From NCBI GenBank assembly GCA_937976335.1, contig CALJRW010000072.1, forward strand, positions 1 through 55,368: a stretch of 55,368 nucleotides of DNA. Reading direction: 5' to 3'. Source of the DNA: an uncultured bacterium. GTDB taxonomy: Bacteria; Bdellovibrionota_C; UBA2361; CALJRW01. The position numbers and the translations under genes are program-made. Below, in pieces: positions 36,299-44,373 of the stretch; within the stretch, counting starts at the first letter, position 1, and every line of letters starts with the position of its first letter. A model generated the notes under the pieces. That model was not told the origin of the DNA. It saw only the letters and a program-made list of their open reading frames with translations, and made no database searches.

Positions 36299-36817
36299 AT
36301 GGAAGGTGTACTCTTACTAAATTCAAGTTTTGAACCTCTAGGAGTAATTTCCTGGAAGAAAGCAGTGTGTCTATTCTTCTCTGGAAAAGCTGAAGTGATA
36401 GAGGAATATGAACGTCAGATCAGATCAGTATCAGTCATTATTAATGCTCCTGCAGTAGTAAGATTGTTAAAATACGTAAGACTAGGGAGAAGAAAACCTC
36501 CTCTTTCAAGAACTAACATCTTAGCTCGTGATAAATTAATTTGTCAGTACTGCAGTTTAGAACTTTCCTCAAAAGAAGCCACTATCGATCATATAATACC
36601 AAGAAGTAGAGGCGGAGATGGTAGTTGGAAAAATTTAGTTTGTTGCTGTAAAAAATGTAACATTAAAAAAGGTTCTAAGACCCTACGAGAAGCAAATATG
36701 CAATTAATTAAAGCACCTTTTGTACCTGACTGGTTGCCTGTGTTACAGTTAAAATTCAATGGAAAACTGCCAATCCTCTGGAAAGGATTTATTAGAAGCA
36801 AAAAAAAGACTGACTGA
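36299..36817 (+). CDS. HNH endonuclease-like protein
   Basis: This 172-aa protein has an HNH domain at about 75-125: CQYC (82-85), IDHIIPRSRGG with H98, then CCKKC (116-120), so both zinc half-sites and the catalytic histidine are present. The N-terminal VLLLNSSFEPLGVISWKKAV is the usual lead of a widespread group of small stand-alone HNH proteins of unknown role, often chromosomal and not mobile. Its last 59 bases overlap the CCA-adding enzyme gene in another frame, so the two are coupled. Confidence 0.85.
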   Translation: MEGVLLLNSSFEPLGVISWKKAVCLFFSGKAEVIEEYERQIRSVSVIINAPAVVRLLKYVRLGRRKPPLSRTNILARDKLICQYCSLELSSKEATIDHIIPRSRGGDGSWKNLVCCCKKCNIKKGSKTLREANMQLIKAPFVPDWLPVLQLKFNGKLPILWKGFIRSKKKTD

Positions 36818-38129
36818 GCTATTACAAACAAAGCTCATTAAATCAATCTATAAAGCCTTAGGTAAGAATGCAGAACTACATTTAGTTGGTGGTTTTGTAA
36901 GAGATTCAATTCTCAAGATACCAAACGAAGATATAGATCTTAGCTGTAAGTTCAATCCAGAAAAATCAATCTCATTACTTAAAAAAGCTGGGCTTAAAGT
37001 TTATGATACTGGTATTGAGCATGGAACTATAAGAGTAGTATTAGGTTCAGAACAAGCTGAGCTTACAACATTTAGATTGCCAGGCAATAGAAATAGTAAA
37101 GCTTATTCTGAAACAATCTTAGAAGATCTTAAGGGTAGGGATTTTACTATCAACGCAATTGCTTTTTCATTTAATAGTTTAGAATTGATAGACCCTTATA
37201 AGGGAATCAAAGATTTAGATAATAATATCTTAAAGGCTGTCGGAAAGGCATTTGATAGATTTTCTGAAGATCCATTAAGAATTTTGAGGTTTATTCGATT
37301 TGGCGCTGCAAGTGATAGAGAATGTGGAGAAGAAATAAAACTTGCTTCAACTAAACTTGCTAAAGAACTAAAAAGTGTAAGCCCTGAAAGAATCAGAGAT
37401 GAACTACGTAAAATTATGCTTTCAAATAATCCAAAAAATGCATTTATTTTAATGGAAGAAACAAAAATACTAGATATAATCTTACCTGAATTTAGAGAAA
37501 CTGTTGGCTTTGAACAAAATGAATTTCACATACATGATGTTTTCAATCATTTGTTAGAAGTAATTTCAAGAACTTCAAAAAACGAACTTTTAAGATGGAC
37601 TGCGCTTTTTCATGATATTGGAAAACCTCAGTCTTTAAGTATAGGTGAGGATGGTCGACGTCATTTTTACAAACATGAACTAATTAGCGAAAAAATTTGT
37701 AAAACTGTTATGAAAAGACTATGTTTTTCTAAAAAATTCATTAAAGATGTAAGCTTACTAGTTGCTTACCATATGCGCCCTCTGGAATGTGGACCAGCTG
37801 CAGTTAGAAGATTAATGAGAGATTTAGGACCACTTCTAGATCCTTGGATGGAATTTAATTTTGCAGACAAGTCCCCTACTATTTCCGATGAAGATTTTTA
37901 TAAAGAACTCAATAGTTTTAAAAAATTACTAGATAAAGAAATTAAAAAAGCTAAAGAAAAGCCATATGGAAAACTTGCTATAAATGGACACGATTTACTA
38001 GCGCTTGGATTTAAAGAGAATAAAAAACTTGGCGATTTGATTAAAAATCTAGAAGAGATTGTCATAGAAGATCCTAGTAAAAATACTAAAGAATACTTAT
38101 TTTCTTTTGTTAAGAAGAGACTGAGCTAA
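36759..38129 (+). CDS. CCA tRNA nucleotidyltransferase with HD domain
   Basis: This 456-aa enzyme adds or repairs the tRNA 3' CCA. The head has LHLVGGFVRDSIL (41-53) with acidic NEDID (D58, D60) for metal, then RDFTINAIAF and the RFSEDPLRILRFIRF block. An HD phosphohydrolase domain follows with LFHDIGKP, seen in many bacterial CCA enzymes. No in-frame start downstream of 36759 keeps the head intact, so the 59-nt overlap with the HNH gene looks real. Its stop TAA (38127-38129) lies inside the first AGCTAACTGG unit of the RAYT repeat cluster. Confidence 0.93.
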   Translation: MENCQSSGKDLLEAKKRLTELLQTKLIKSIYKALGKNAELHLVGGFVRDSILKIPNEDIDLSCKFNPEKSISLLKKAGLKVYDTGIEHGTIRVVLGSEQAELTTFRLPGNRNSKAYSETILEDLKGRDFTINAIAFSFNSLELIDPYKGIKDLDNNILKAVGKAFDRFSEDPLRILRFIRFGAASDRECGEEIKLASTKLAKELKSVSPERIRDELRKIMLSNNPKNAFILMEETKILDIILPEFRETVGFEQNEFHIHDVFNHLLEVISRTSKNELLRWTALFHDIGKPQSLSIGEDGRRHFYKHELISEKICKTVMKRLCFSKKFIKDVSLLVAYHMRPLECGPAAVRRLMRDLGPLLDPWMEFNFADKSPTISDEDFYKELNSFKKLLDKEIKKAKEKPYGKLAINGHDLLALGFKENKKLGDLIKNLEEIVIEDPSKNTKEYLFSFVKKRLS

Positions 38130-38241
38130 CTGGTGAGCTAACTGGGAGCTAACTGGTGCCATCAACATTTGAACAAATTTGGGAGCTTGGCAGCTAACTG
38201 GCATCAGCTAACTGGTCAGCTAACTGGTGCCATCAACATTT
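38124..38241. repeat. Cluster of RAYT end repeats
   Basis: Six copies of AGCTAACTGG lie here, at 38124, 38136, 38147, 38192, 38206 and 38218. Two continue into the full end sequence ACTGGTGCCATCAACATTT (38150-38170 and 38221-38241). This end differs from that of element A by one base (T for G). The cluster marks the left border of the transposase element and begins within the CCA-adding stop codon. The remaining spacer to 38450 shows nothing further. Confidence 0.85.
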
Positions 38242-39536
38242 GAACCCATTCAAAAGCAAATTTAAAGTTTAAAATATTAAGACTGTCATTTAATAATATA
38301 CTTACTCAATGAGTATAAAAAACTCTCTAAATATAAAAACATAGAATGAAATTTTATAAAAAAGGAAATTTTAATTCACTGTTATAAAAGCTTAATTTCT
38401 TCAATCACAATATTTTTTTGTTTAACAAGCAAAATACTCCAAAAGAAAGTTTATGCAAGTTGATAAATTGGGACAAATCCAGAACTAGGATAAAAAGCCC
38501 CTGTTGGTAATTTAATATTTTTCATCCCATTTTTTAGTCTCACCCAAGCCTCTCGAGCATTTTTAACAAATAGTTTATAAGATGCAATTAACTTCATTCG
38601 ATATTCCTTGTCATAACAAATGATGTAAGGAGTTTTATCTTTCTTTTTAGGTTTATAGTTTTTTGAGAATCCAGCATTAATTAATCTCTTCGCTCCAATG
38701 AAAGTTTTTTGAGTTTTAAGAACCTTAGCCTCTTCTCCTTCAATTATATCCATTAATTCCTTATATAACTCTTCATCTGTAACATTCTCTGTACTAGGAA
38801 AGAATTTCTTCCAAATAAAGGGGTACAACTTAAGTTCTAAAGTCTCTTCAGAAAGACTTCTTAGTTTCTTATACTTGCTTACAGAGTTGTAATTCTTTGG
38901 GTTACTTCCTAACAACTTGGCATGTCTAACTGGTATGTACTTAACAAACTTTGATTTAGAACCTGAAACAAGCATGTCATAGGAGCTAAGACCTGGATAC
39001 TCTGAAATACTTTTAACTAAACCTGCCCTAGCTGGATTTAAGTATATGTAAGCTAGCTTTCTTAAGACATCCCAGCCAGTGTGCAGAACTTGTTCTTTAA
39101 AGCGTGTTGGCCATACTTTTATATCATAGATATTAGTTAATCTTTTAATAATCTTAGCTATTTGTGATTGAATATAGCCTACGTACTTAGATACATGTTT
39201 TCCTGTTCCTGATATTAGCAAATGATAATGATTTCCCATCCAAAGAAACCCACTCTTTTGCACTGGATATAAATCTTGCCCCTTGGCTAGTGCTGACTCC
39301 ATTAGGAGTTTTATATTTCTCGCTGGAATAAAGGGTATCCCTCGACCTACTCGATTTGTTATAAAAAAGACCTTCTTATTACCACCACGCCTATCTCTTC
39401 GATTTCTCATCTTTTTGCTTATAATGAAATATTTAAATTTAGCTAAATAATTTACCTAATTTAACTCCTCATTAGAATTCTCGACTTAAATTTGTAAAAG
39501 TTGCGATATTATTTGTAAAAATGTTGCTGGCACCAG
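38150..39536. mobile_element. RAYT-bearing element
   Basis: This 1.4-kb unit lies between the convergent CCA-adding and ileS genes. The left end is at 38150 or 38221. The right end AAATGTTGCTGGCACCAGT (39518-39536) is identical to the right end of element A. It encloses one transposase gene read toward the left end. The ends contain the near-palindrome CTGGTGCCAG, a possible small hairpin of the type RAYT proteins bind. It is the likely source of mobility for element A copies (inference). Confidence 0.75.
38451..39410 (-). CDS. REP-associated tyrosine transposase (RAYT, Y1_Tnp family)
   Basis: This 319-aa protein is of the TnpA_REP/COG1943 type. The HUH metal site is HYH (61-63) in MGNHYHLLISG. 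The helix with the candidate catalytic tyrosine is VSKYVGYIQSQ (Y76 or Y79), and the family signature YIYLNPARAGLV is at 121-132. It is longer than many RAYTs (150-250 aa), with an extra C-terminal basic region. RAYTs cut and join single-stranded hairpin-containing DNA. Here the hairpin-like sequences sit at both flanks and in the element A copies. It appears intact. Confidence 0.88.
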   Translation of the reverse strand: MRNRRDRRGGNKKVFFITNRVGRGIPFIPARNIKLLMESALAKGQDLYPVQKSGFLWMGNHYHLLISGTGKHVSKYVGYIQSQIAKIIKRLTNIYDIKVWPTRFKEQVLHTGWDVLRKLAYIYLNPARAGLVKSISEYPGLSSYDMLVSGSKSKFVKYIPVRHAKLLGSNPKNYNSVSKYKKLRSLSEETLELKLYPFIWKKFFPSTENVTDEELYKELMDIIEGEEAKVLKTQKTFIGAKRLINAGFSKNYKPKKKDKTPYIICYDKEYRMKLIASYKLFVKNAREAWVRLKNGMKNIKLPTGAFYPSSGFVPIYQLA

Positions 39537-39562
39537 TGTGTGGTGTGCCAGTGTGTGGTGTG
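39533..39562. repeat. 15-bp perfect tandem duplication at the RAYT right end
   Basis: The unit CCAGTGTGTGGTGTG is repeated twice, at 39533-39547 and 39548-39562, starting inside the last bases of the element end and finishing four bases before the ileS stop codon. It mirrors the amplified AGCTAACTGG units at the left end. Confidence 0.85.
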
Positions 39563-39566
39563 GAAA

Positions 39567-42500
39567 TCAAGCGACTTTGAAACTAATCTCAGCCTCAATA
39601 CCTGCAAGGGTGACTTTTCGATTTAAAATGGGTTCGCTAAGACTTTCTTTCAGTTCAGTTGTTAACGTCTCTTTCATCACATACTCAGAATAAGTATCCA
39701 TTATATTCGAAAGTCCATTTACAGAAAGTATTATCCTATCCGATATATTTAAATCCGCCTCTTTTCTTAGTTCTTGAATTTGCCTAACTAGGTCTCTTGC
39801 ATTTCCTTCAAGTTCAAGTTCTGGCGTAATATTAATATCTAAAGACACAACCGCATTTAATGTTGATTCTACTGGCAGGTTGTCAAGCCCGACATATTGA
39901 ATCTCAATAGCTTCTTTAGCGATCTCAAAACCAGCTATTGTAAAATTTCCATCAGCTTGCAATTCGTACTCTCCAGCCTTAGCAGCTTTAATAATACCTT
40001 GCATATCTTTTCCAAACTTTCTACCAAGCATACTTGCGTTTGGCTTAACTACTTTTTTAGCAATTTCTTCTGGATTAGATAAAACTTCTATATCTTTAAC
40101 ATTTAACTCTTCTTTAATTACTTCAAAATAGCTTGAAACATTATTTTTAGTGGATAATTTAAGAAGACTAAGTGGCTGCCTTACCCTGATTTGTTCTCTA
40201 GCTCTAATAGCAAGTCCTGAGGAAATAATATCTCTTACTACATTTATTTCTGAAGACAACTTTTCACTAATTAACTGAGTATTAACTTCTGGCCAATTTT
40301 CTAAATGAATACTCTTAGTATTACCTAAATGCTTCCAAACTTCTTCTGCAATAAAAGGGCAAAAAGGAGCTATAGCTAAAGTAAATTTAGAAAGAACTCT
40401 ATGAAGTGTCATATAAAAAGCCATTTTTGGATCAGCCCTTTTGTCTGCTCCCCAAACTCTTTCCCTACTACGCCTTATATACCAATTATTTAAAGTATCT
40501 AAAAATTCAGGAAAAATCTGACACGCACTATGAAGTGCATAACTTTCTAAGTTATTAGTAACCCCTTCAAGCATTTTTTCGGTTTCTGATAATATATAAA
40601 GATCCAATTCATTTAAATTATACTTTTCTCTATCAAAAGCTAAATCCTCTATACCAACCTCATCAATTTCTGCATAAGTGGTAAAAAATGATAAGGCATT
40701 CCAAAGAGGAAGTAAGATGCTCTTAACCATACCCTCAACTCCAGAATCCTTAAAAGCTAAATCTGCCATTTGAACTGCAGGTGAAGATAGAAGATAAGCC
40801 CGGAGCGCATCTGGCCCAAATTTATCCATTAACTCCATTGGATCAGTATAATTTTTAAGTGATTTTGAAATCTTTTTCCCATCATTAGCAAGTAACGTTC
40901 CAGTGACTAAACAATTCTGAAAAGCAGGTTTTTCAAAAAGAGCAGTCGAAAGAACATGTAAATAATAAAACCAACATCTTATTTGACCAGCATATTCTAC
41001 TATAAAATCAGCTGGAAAATGACTTTCAAAATGTTCTTTATTTTCAAAAGGATAATGAAACTGACCATAAGGCATAGAGCCCGATTCCCACCAACCATCA
41101 AGCACTTCTGGAACGTGCTTCATATTTCCTGAACATTTGCAGGCATACTCAATTGGATCTAAGAATTCTTTATGCAGATCAGGTAGTTCTTTACCCGCAA
41201 TTTTTTCTATCTCTTTTGCACTTGAAAATACTTCCATATTTTCACAAGTATCACACTCCCATACAGGTAAAGGAGTTGCCCAATAACGATTTCTAGAAAT
41301 ATTCCAATCTCTAGCATTTTCTAACCACTTGCCAAAACGTTTTTCTTTTACACTTTCTGGATACCAATTAACATCAGCGTTCGCTTTAATTAGGCTTTTT
41401 TTGACTTTTTCAACATTAAAATACCAAGCATTAACTGCTTTATAAATAAGAGGCTGCCTACAACGCCAACAATGCGGATAGTTATGTTCATAAGTGCGAT
41501 CTTGTAGCACTTTCTCTTGACTTTTTAAGAGCTTAATAATTCCAGAATTCGCCTCATGAACATTTTCTCCAGCAAAATCTGAAACCTCTTCAGTAAATCG
41601 ACCACTATCATCAACTGGCGAAACCAACTCTATATTTGCGCTTCTACATGTCCAGTAATCATCTTCTCCAAAAGCAGGAGCCATATGAACTATTCCAGTT
41701 CCTTCAGCAGTTGTTACAAAATCAGCAGAAATAACTTTAAAGGCATCTTTTTGATCTTTAAAATAAGGCAAAAGTGGTTCATATGTCTTTCCAAGTAACT
41801 CCTTACCTTTTACAACTTTTAAAACCTCAGGCTCATTGCCTAATTCTTTTTTATAACTAACAATTAAATCAGTCGCTATAATCAAAACCTCATCATTTAA
41901 CTTAACAAAAGAGTACTCAAGCTCTTCTCCTACTGCTAAAGCTAAATTAGATGGCAAAGTCCAAGGAGTAGTTGTCCAAGCTAAAATATATGTCTTATCT
42001 AATTCATTAACTTTAAACTTAACAGTGACTGTTCTATCTTGTCTTGGTCGAGTACTATCATCACTTCTTGTATCAGAGATTGAAAGCGGCGTTTCACATC
42101 TATAACAATAAGGATTAACTCTATAATCTTTATAAATTAGGCCTTTTTTATAACTTTCTGAAAATGACCATATAACTGACTCCATGAAGTCTCTATCGAG
42201 AGTCATATAGGCATTATCAAAATCAACCCAACGCCCGAGCTTATCAATATAAATTCTCCAGGAATCGTTGAAATTAGAAACTATTTCTCGACACTTTGCA
42301 TTAAACTTGTCAACTCCAATAGTACTTTCAATTTCTCGCTTATCAGTAATTCCCAGAGCTTTTTCAGCCTGAGTTTCAATCGGCAAACCATGGCAGTCCC
42401 AACCCCACACACGAGGGACATAAAACCCTTGCATAGTTTTATATCTAGGAATTACATCTTTTAAAATTGAAACAAAGATTGTTCCATGATGAGGATTACC

Positions 42501-42659
42501 TGTTGGAAATGGCGGTCCATCATAAAATATATACTCCTGCCCTCCTGTTTTATTTTTATCTAAAGATTGCTCAAAGGTTTTTTCATCCTTCCATTGATTC
42601 ATTACCTTTTCAGCAATTTTTGGAAAGGAGGGGCGACTTTCTATTTTTTTAAATTTCAT
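39567..42659 (-). CDS. ileS: Isoleucyl-tRNA synthetase
   Basis: This 1030-aa class I synthetase uses the ATG at 42659; 16 further residues upstream do not fit the family. HIGH appears as PHHG (56-59) and KMSKS as KISKS near residue 600 (GKKISKSLKNY). The N-terminal FYDGPPFPTGNPHHGT and GLPIETQAEKALG are typical. The length and the C-terminal QIQELRKEADLNISDRI fit the longer, eukaryote-like (type 2) IleRS, the type often linked to mupirocin resistance. It is convergent with the RAYT element. The broken ABC gene lies upstream. Confidence 0.95.
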   Translation of the reverse strand: MKFKKIESRPSFPKIAEKVMNQWKDEKTFEQSLDKNKTGGQEYIFYDGPPFPTGNPHHGTIFVSILKDVIPRYKTMQGFYVPRVWGWDCHGLPIETQAEKALGITDKREIESTIGVDKFNAKCREIVSNFNDSWRIYIDKLGRWVDFDNAYMTLDRDFMESVIWSFSESYKKGLIYKDYRVNPYCYRCETPLSISDTRSDDSTRPRQDRTVTVKFKVNELDKTYILAWTTTPWTLPSNLALAVGEELEYSFVKLNDEVLIIATDLIVSYKKELGNEPEVLKVVKGKELLGKTYEPLLPYFKDQKDAFKVISADFVTTAEGTGIVHMAPAFGEDDYWTCRSANIELVSPVDDSGRFTEEVSDFAGENVHEANSGIIKLLKSQEKVLQDRTYEHNYPHCWRCRQPLIYKAVNAWYFNVEKVKKSLIKANADVNWYPESVKEKRFGKWLENARDWNISRNRYWATPLPVWECDTCENMEVFSSAKEIEKIAGKELPDLHKEFLDPIEYACKCSGNMKHVPEVLDGWWESGSMPYGQFHYPFENKEHFESHFPADFIVEYAGQIRCWFYYLHVLSTALFEKPAFQNCLVTGTLLANDGKKISKSLKNYTDPMELMDKFGPDALRAYLLSSPAVQMADLAFKDSGVEGMVKSILLPLWNALSFFTTYAEIDEVGIEDLAFDREKYNLNELDLYILSETEKMLEGVTNNLESYALHSACQIFPEFLDTLNNWYIRRSRERVWGADKRADPKMAFYMTLHRVLSKFTLAIAPFCPFIAEEVWKHLGNTKSIHLENWPEVNTQLISEKLSSEINVVRDIISSGLAIRAREQIRVRQPLSLLKLSTKNNVSSYFEVIKEELNVKDIEVLSNPEEIAKKVVKPNASMLGRKFGKDMQGIIKAAKAGEYELQADGNFTIAGFEIAKEAIEIQYVGLDNLPVESTLNAVVSLDINITPELELEGNARDLVRQIQELRKEADLNISDRIILSVNGLSNIMDTYSEYVMKETLTTELKESLSEPILNRKVTLAGIEAEISFKVA

Positions 42660-42821
42660 AATATAGGAAGGAATATACTTGTAAAGTTTGTAAGTTGCAA
42701 GAAACATTCGGCAATTTGGCTAACAACTTTCTTTTTAGTCAAATAAATTATCATACAGAATCGAGTCTCTTTTATAATTTGAAATTAGAATACTGTAAAA
42801 TTAGCGAAACAATACAAAATT

Positions 42822-43223
42822 TTACATCTCTTCAAACTGAATAAACCCATTCTTCTGCTGCTCCCACAAACGAGCAAAGGACCCATTTTTATTAGACAAT
42901 AATTCTTTAGGTGAGCCATCTTCTACAATACCATTTTTACCTAGTACAATAATCCTATCCATTGCACTTAAAGTAGAAAGCCTGTGAGCAATTGCAATCA
43001 CTGTCTTTGTCAGCATTAACTTTTCTAAACCTTTTTGAATAAATTCTTCACTTTCAGAATCAAGAGCTGAACTTGCTTCATCTAGAATTAAGATTGGAGA
43101 ATTTTTCAAAATAGCTCTTGCAACTGCTATACGCTGTCTTTGCCCTACTGACAGTTTAACTCCTCTTTCTCCAACAACTGTATGATAAGCATTAGGTAAA
43201 TCTTTAATAAAATCATCACAAAC
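42822..43223 (-). pseudogene. Truncated ABC transporter ATP-binding protein
   Basis: Only the last 134 residues of an MsbA-type half-transporter remain. The signature LSVGQRQR, Walker B ILILDEASSALD and the AHRLST switch are present. The membrane domain, Walker A and Q-loop are missing. The break at 43223 coincides exactly with the left edge of element C copy 2, which supplies an in-frame ATG and about 15 foreign residues. It cannot bind ATP on its own. The gene was cut by insertion of, or recombination through, the repeat. Confidence 0.85.
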
Positions 43224-43316
43224 GGCAAAAAATGGCTTCGCCATTATTTTGCTCGCCCAACAAATCATTTGGTTTTCTCGCTTGAAAGCGGAAAAACCAA
43301 ATGTCGTTGGGTATAT
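43224..43316. mobile_element. Element C copy 2, palindromic repeat
   Basis: This 93-bp copy of element C (see 11938-12031) has about six mismatches and the same orientation. Here the inner arms CATTTGGTTTT and AAAACCAAATG form an almost perfect stem around CGCTTGAAAGCG. It separates the truncated ABC gene from the peroxidase, whose stop codon (43322-43324) is five bases from its end. Confidence 0.85.
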
Positions 43317-43321
43317 CAGTA

Positions 43322-44236
43322 CTAACGCAACTCAGTTAAACTATTCAAAAACAATATCAAATTATATCTATCTTCATTACTTAAATTAAGCTTCATATTT
43401 GAAGAATAGCCTAACAAGACTTGATTTAAACTAGCAATACTACCATCATGCATATAGGGGGCCGTCATAGCTACGTTTCTTAGACTTGGGATTTTAAATT
43501 TACCTTTATCTCTCTCTTTTTTAGTAATGTTAAACAATCCAAAATCTATTTCATGCTTTACTTTTACATTTCTTTTTTCAAGCTTAAAAAAACCATTCTT
43601 TTGAAAATAATTATTATCATTAGGAGTATTAAAATTTTTACCGCCATGACATTTGGTACAATTTAGTTTTTTTGAAAAAAATAATTCCATGCCTTTTTTT
43701 TCAGATTTTGAAAACACTTCTTTATTTCCATTAGTAAATAAATCATATTTTGAATTTTTTGATACTAGAGTTCTACAAAATTCAGCAAGTGCTTTGATTA
43801 TCGTATTCCATGTAATTTTTGGATTTAGTTTAATATATTGCATGTCATTTTTAATTTCATTTAAAATTTCTTGTTTTTTTAAACTAACTCCTAACTCAAT
43901 TACTTTCAAATTAAATAAAGGTAATTTAATTTGCTCTTCTAATACTGTAATATTAGGATCCGCTGCAGTTAAAAATTTTTGATCAATTACATTAAAAAGA
44001 CTTGGAGAATTACGCATATGTAAATCTCCAGTTGCTCCAATTGATTTTCTATAACCGTCAGTAAAGAAGAGTTTCGGATCATGGCAACTTGCGCAAGACT
44101 TAGTGCGATTAAATGAAAGACGCTTATCAAAAAATAATTTTTCCCCCAGTAAGCGTAGAGAATTATCTAAATTTTCAGAAAATCCATAATTTGTAGTAAA
44201 AAGCAAAAAAATTACTAAGAGATAAACTTTCATCAC
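43322..44236 (-). CDS. Di-haem cytochrome c peroxidase / MauG-like protein
   Basis: This 304-aa periplasmic protein has a signal peptide (about 1-20, ending GFS). The two c-type haem motifs are CASCH (48-52) and CTKCH (about 192-196). Other CcpA/MauG signs are LGEKLFFDKRLS at the start and SLRNVAMTAPYMHDGS with the distal methionine. It reduces hydrogen peroxide using electrons from small cytochromes; a MauG-like oxidation role cannot be excluded. It is monocistronic. Element C copy 2 lies immediately downstream. Upstream, 44282-44299 holds an AAATCTCT/AGAGATTT dyad that may be an operator. Confidence 0.9.
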   Translation of the reverse strand: MMKVYLLVIFLLFTTNYGFSENLDNSLRLLGEKLFFDKRLSFNRTKSCASCHDPKLFFTDGYRKSIGATGDLHMRNSPSLFNVIDQKFLTAADPNITVLEEQIKLPLFNLKVIELGVSLKKQEILNEIKNDMQYIKLNPKITWNTIIKALAEFCRTLVSKNSKYDLFTNGNKEVFSKSEKKGMELFFSKKLNCTKCHGGKNFNTPNDNNYFQKNGFFKLEKRNVKVKHEIDFGLFNITKKERDKGKFKIPSLRNVAMTAPYMHDGSIASLNQVLLGYSSNMKLNLSNEDRYNLILFLNSLTELR

Positions 44237-44316
44237 TTCTATACTAAATCTAAAATGTGTTTTACGAAAGCAACTTGCTTTAAATCTCTGTAGAGATTTT
44301 TGAAAAATACTTTATC

Positions 44317-44353
44317 AAAAAAAAAGCCCAGCTTTTTACAGCCAGGCCTTTTA
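44317..44353 (-). terminator. Rho-independent terminator of the SdrD-B gene
   Basis: On the minus strand GCCTGGCT, a short loop and AGCTGGGC form an 8-bp stem (two G-T pairs), followed by nine Ts (44317-44325). It lies about 20 bp past the stop of the large secreted protein gene and separates it from the peroxidase gene. Confidence 0.85.
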
Positions 44354-44373
44354 AAACACACTATCTTTAAGAG

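Noticed and set aside
38124..38241. Possible CRISPR array from repeated AGCTAACTGG
   Set aside because: Units are only 10 bp, spacing is irregular, there are no uniform spacers and no cas genes; they match transposon ends.
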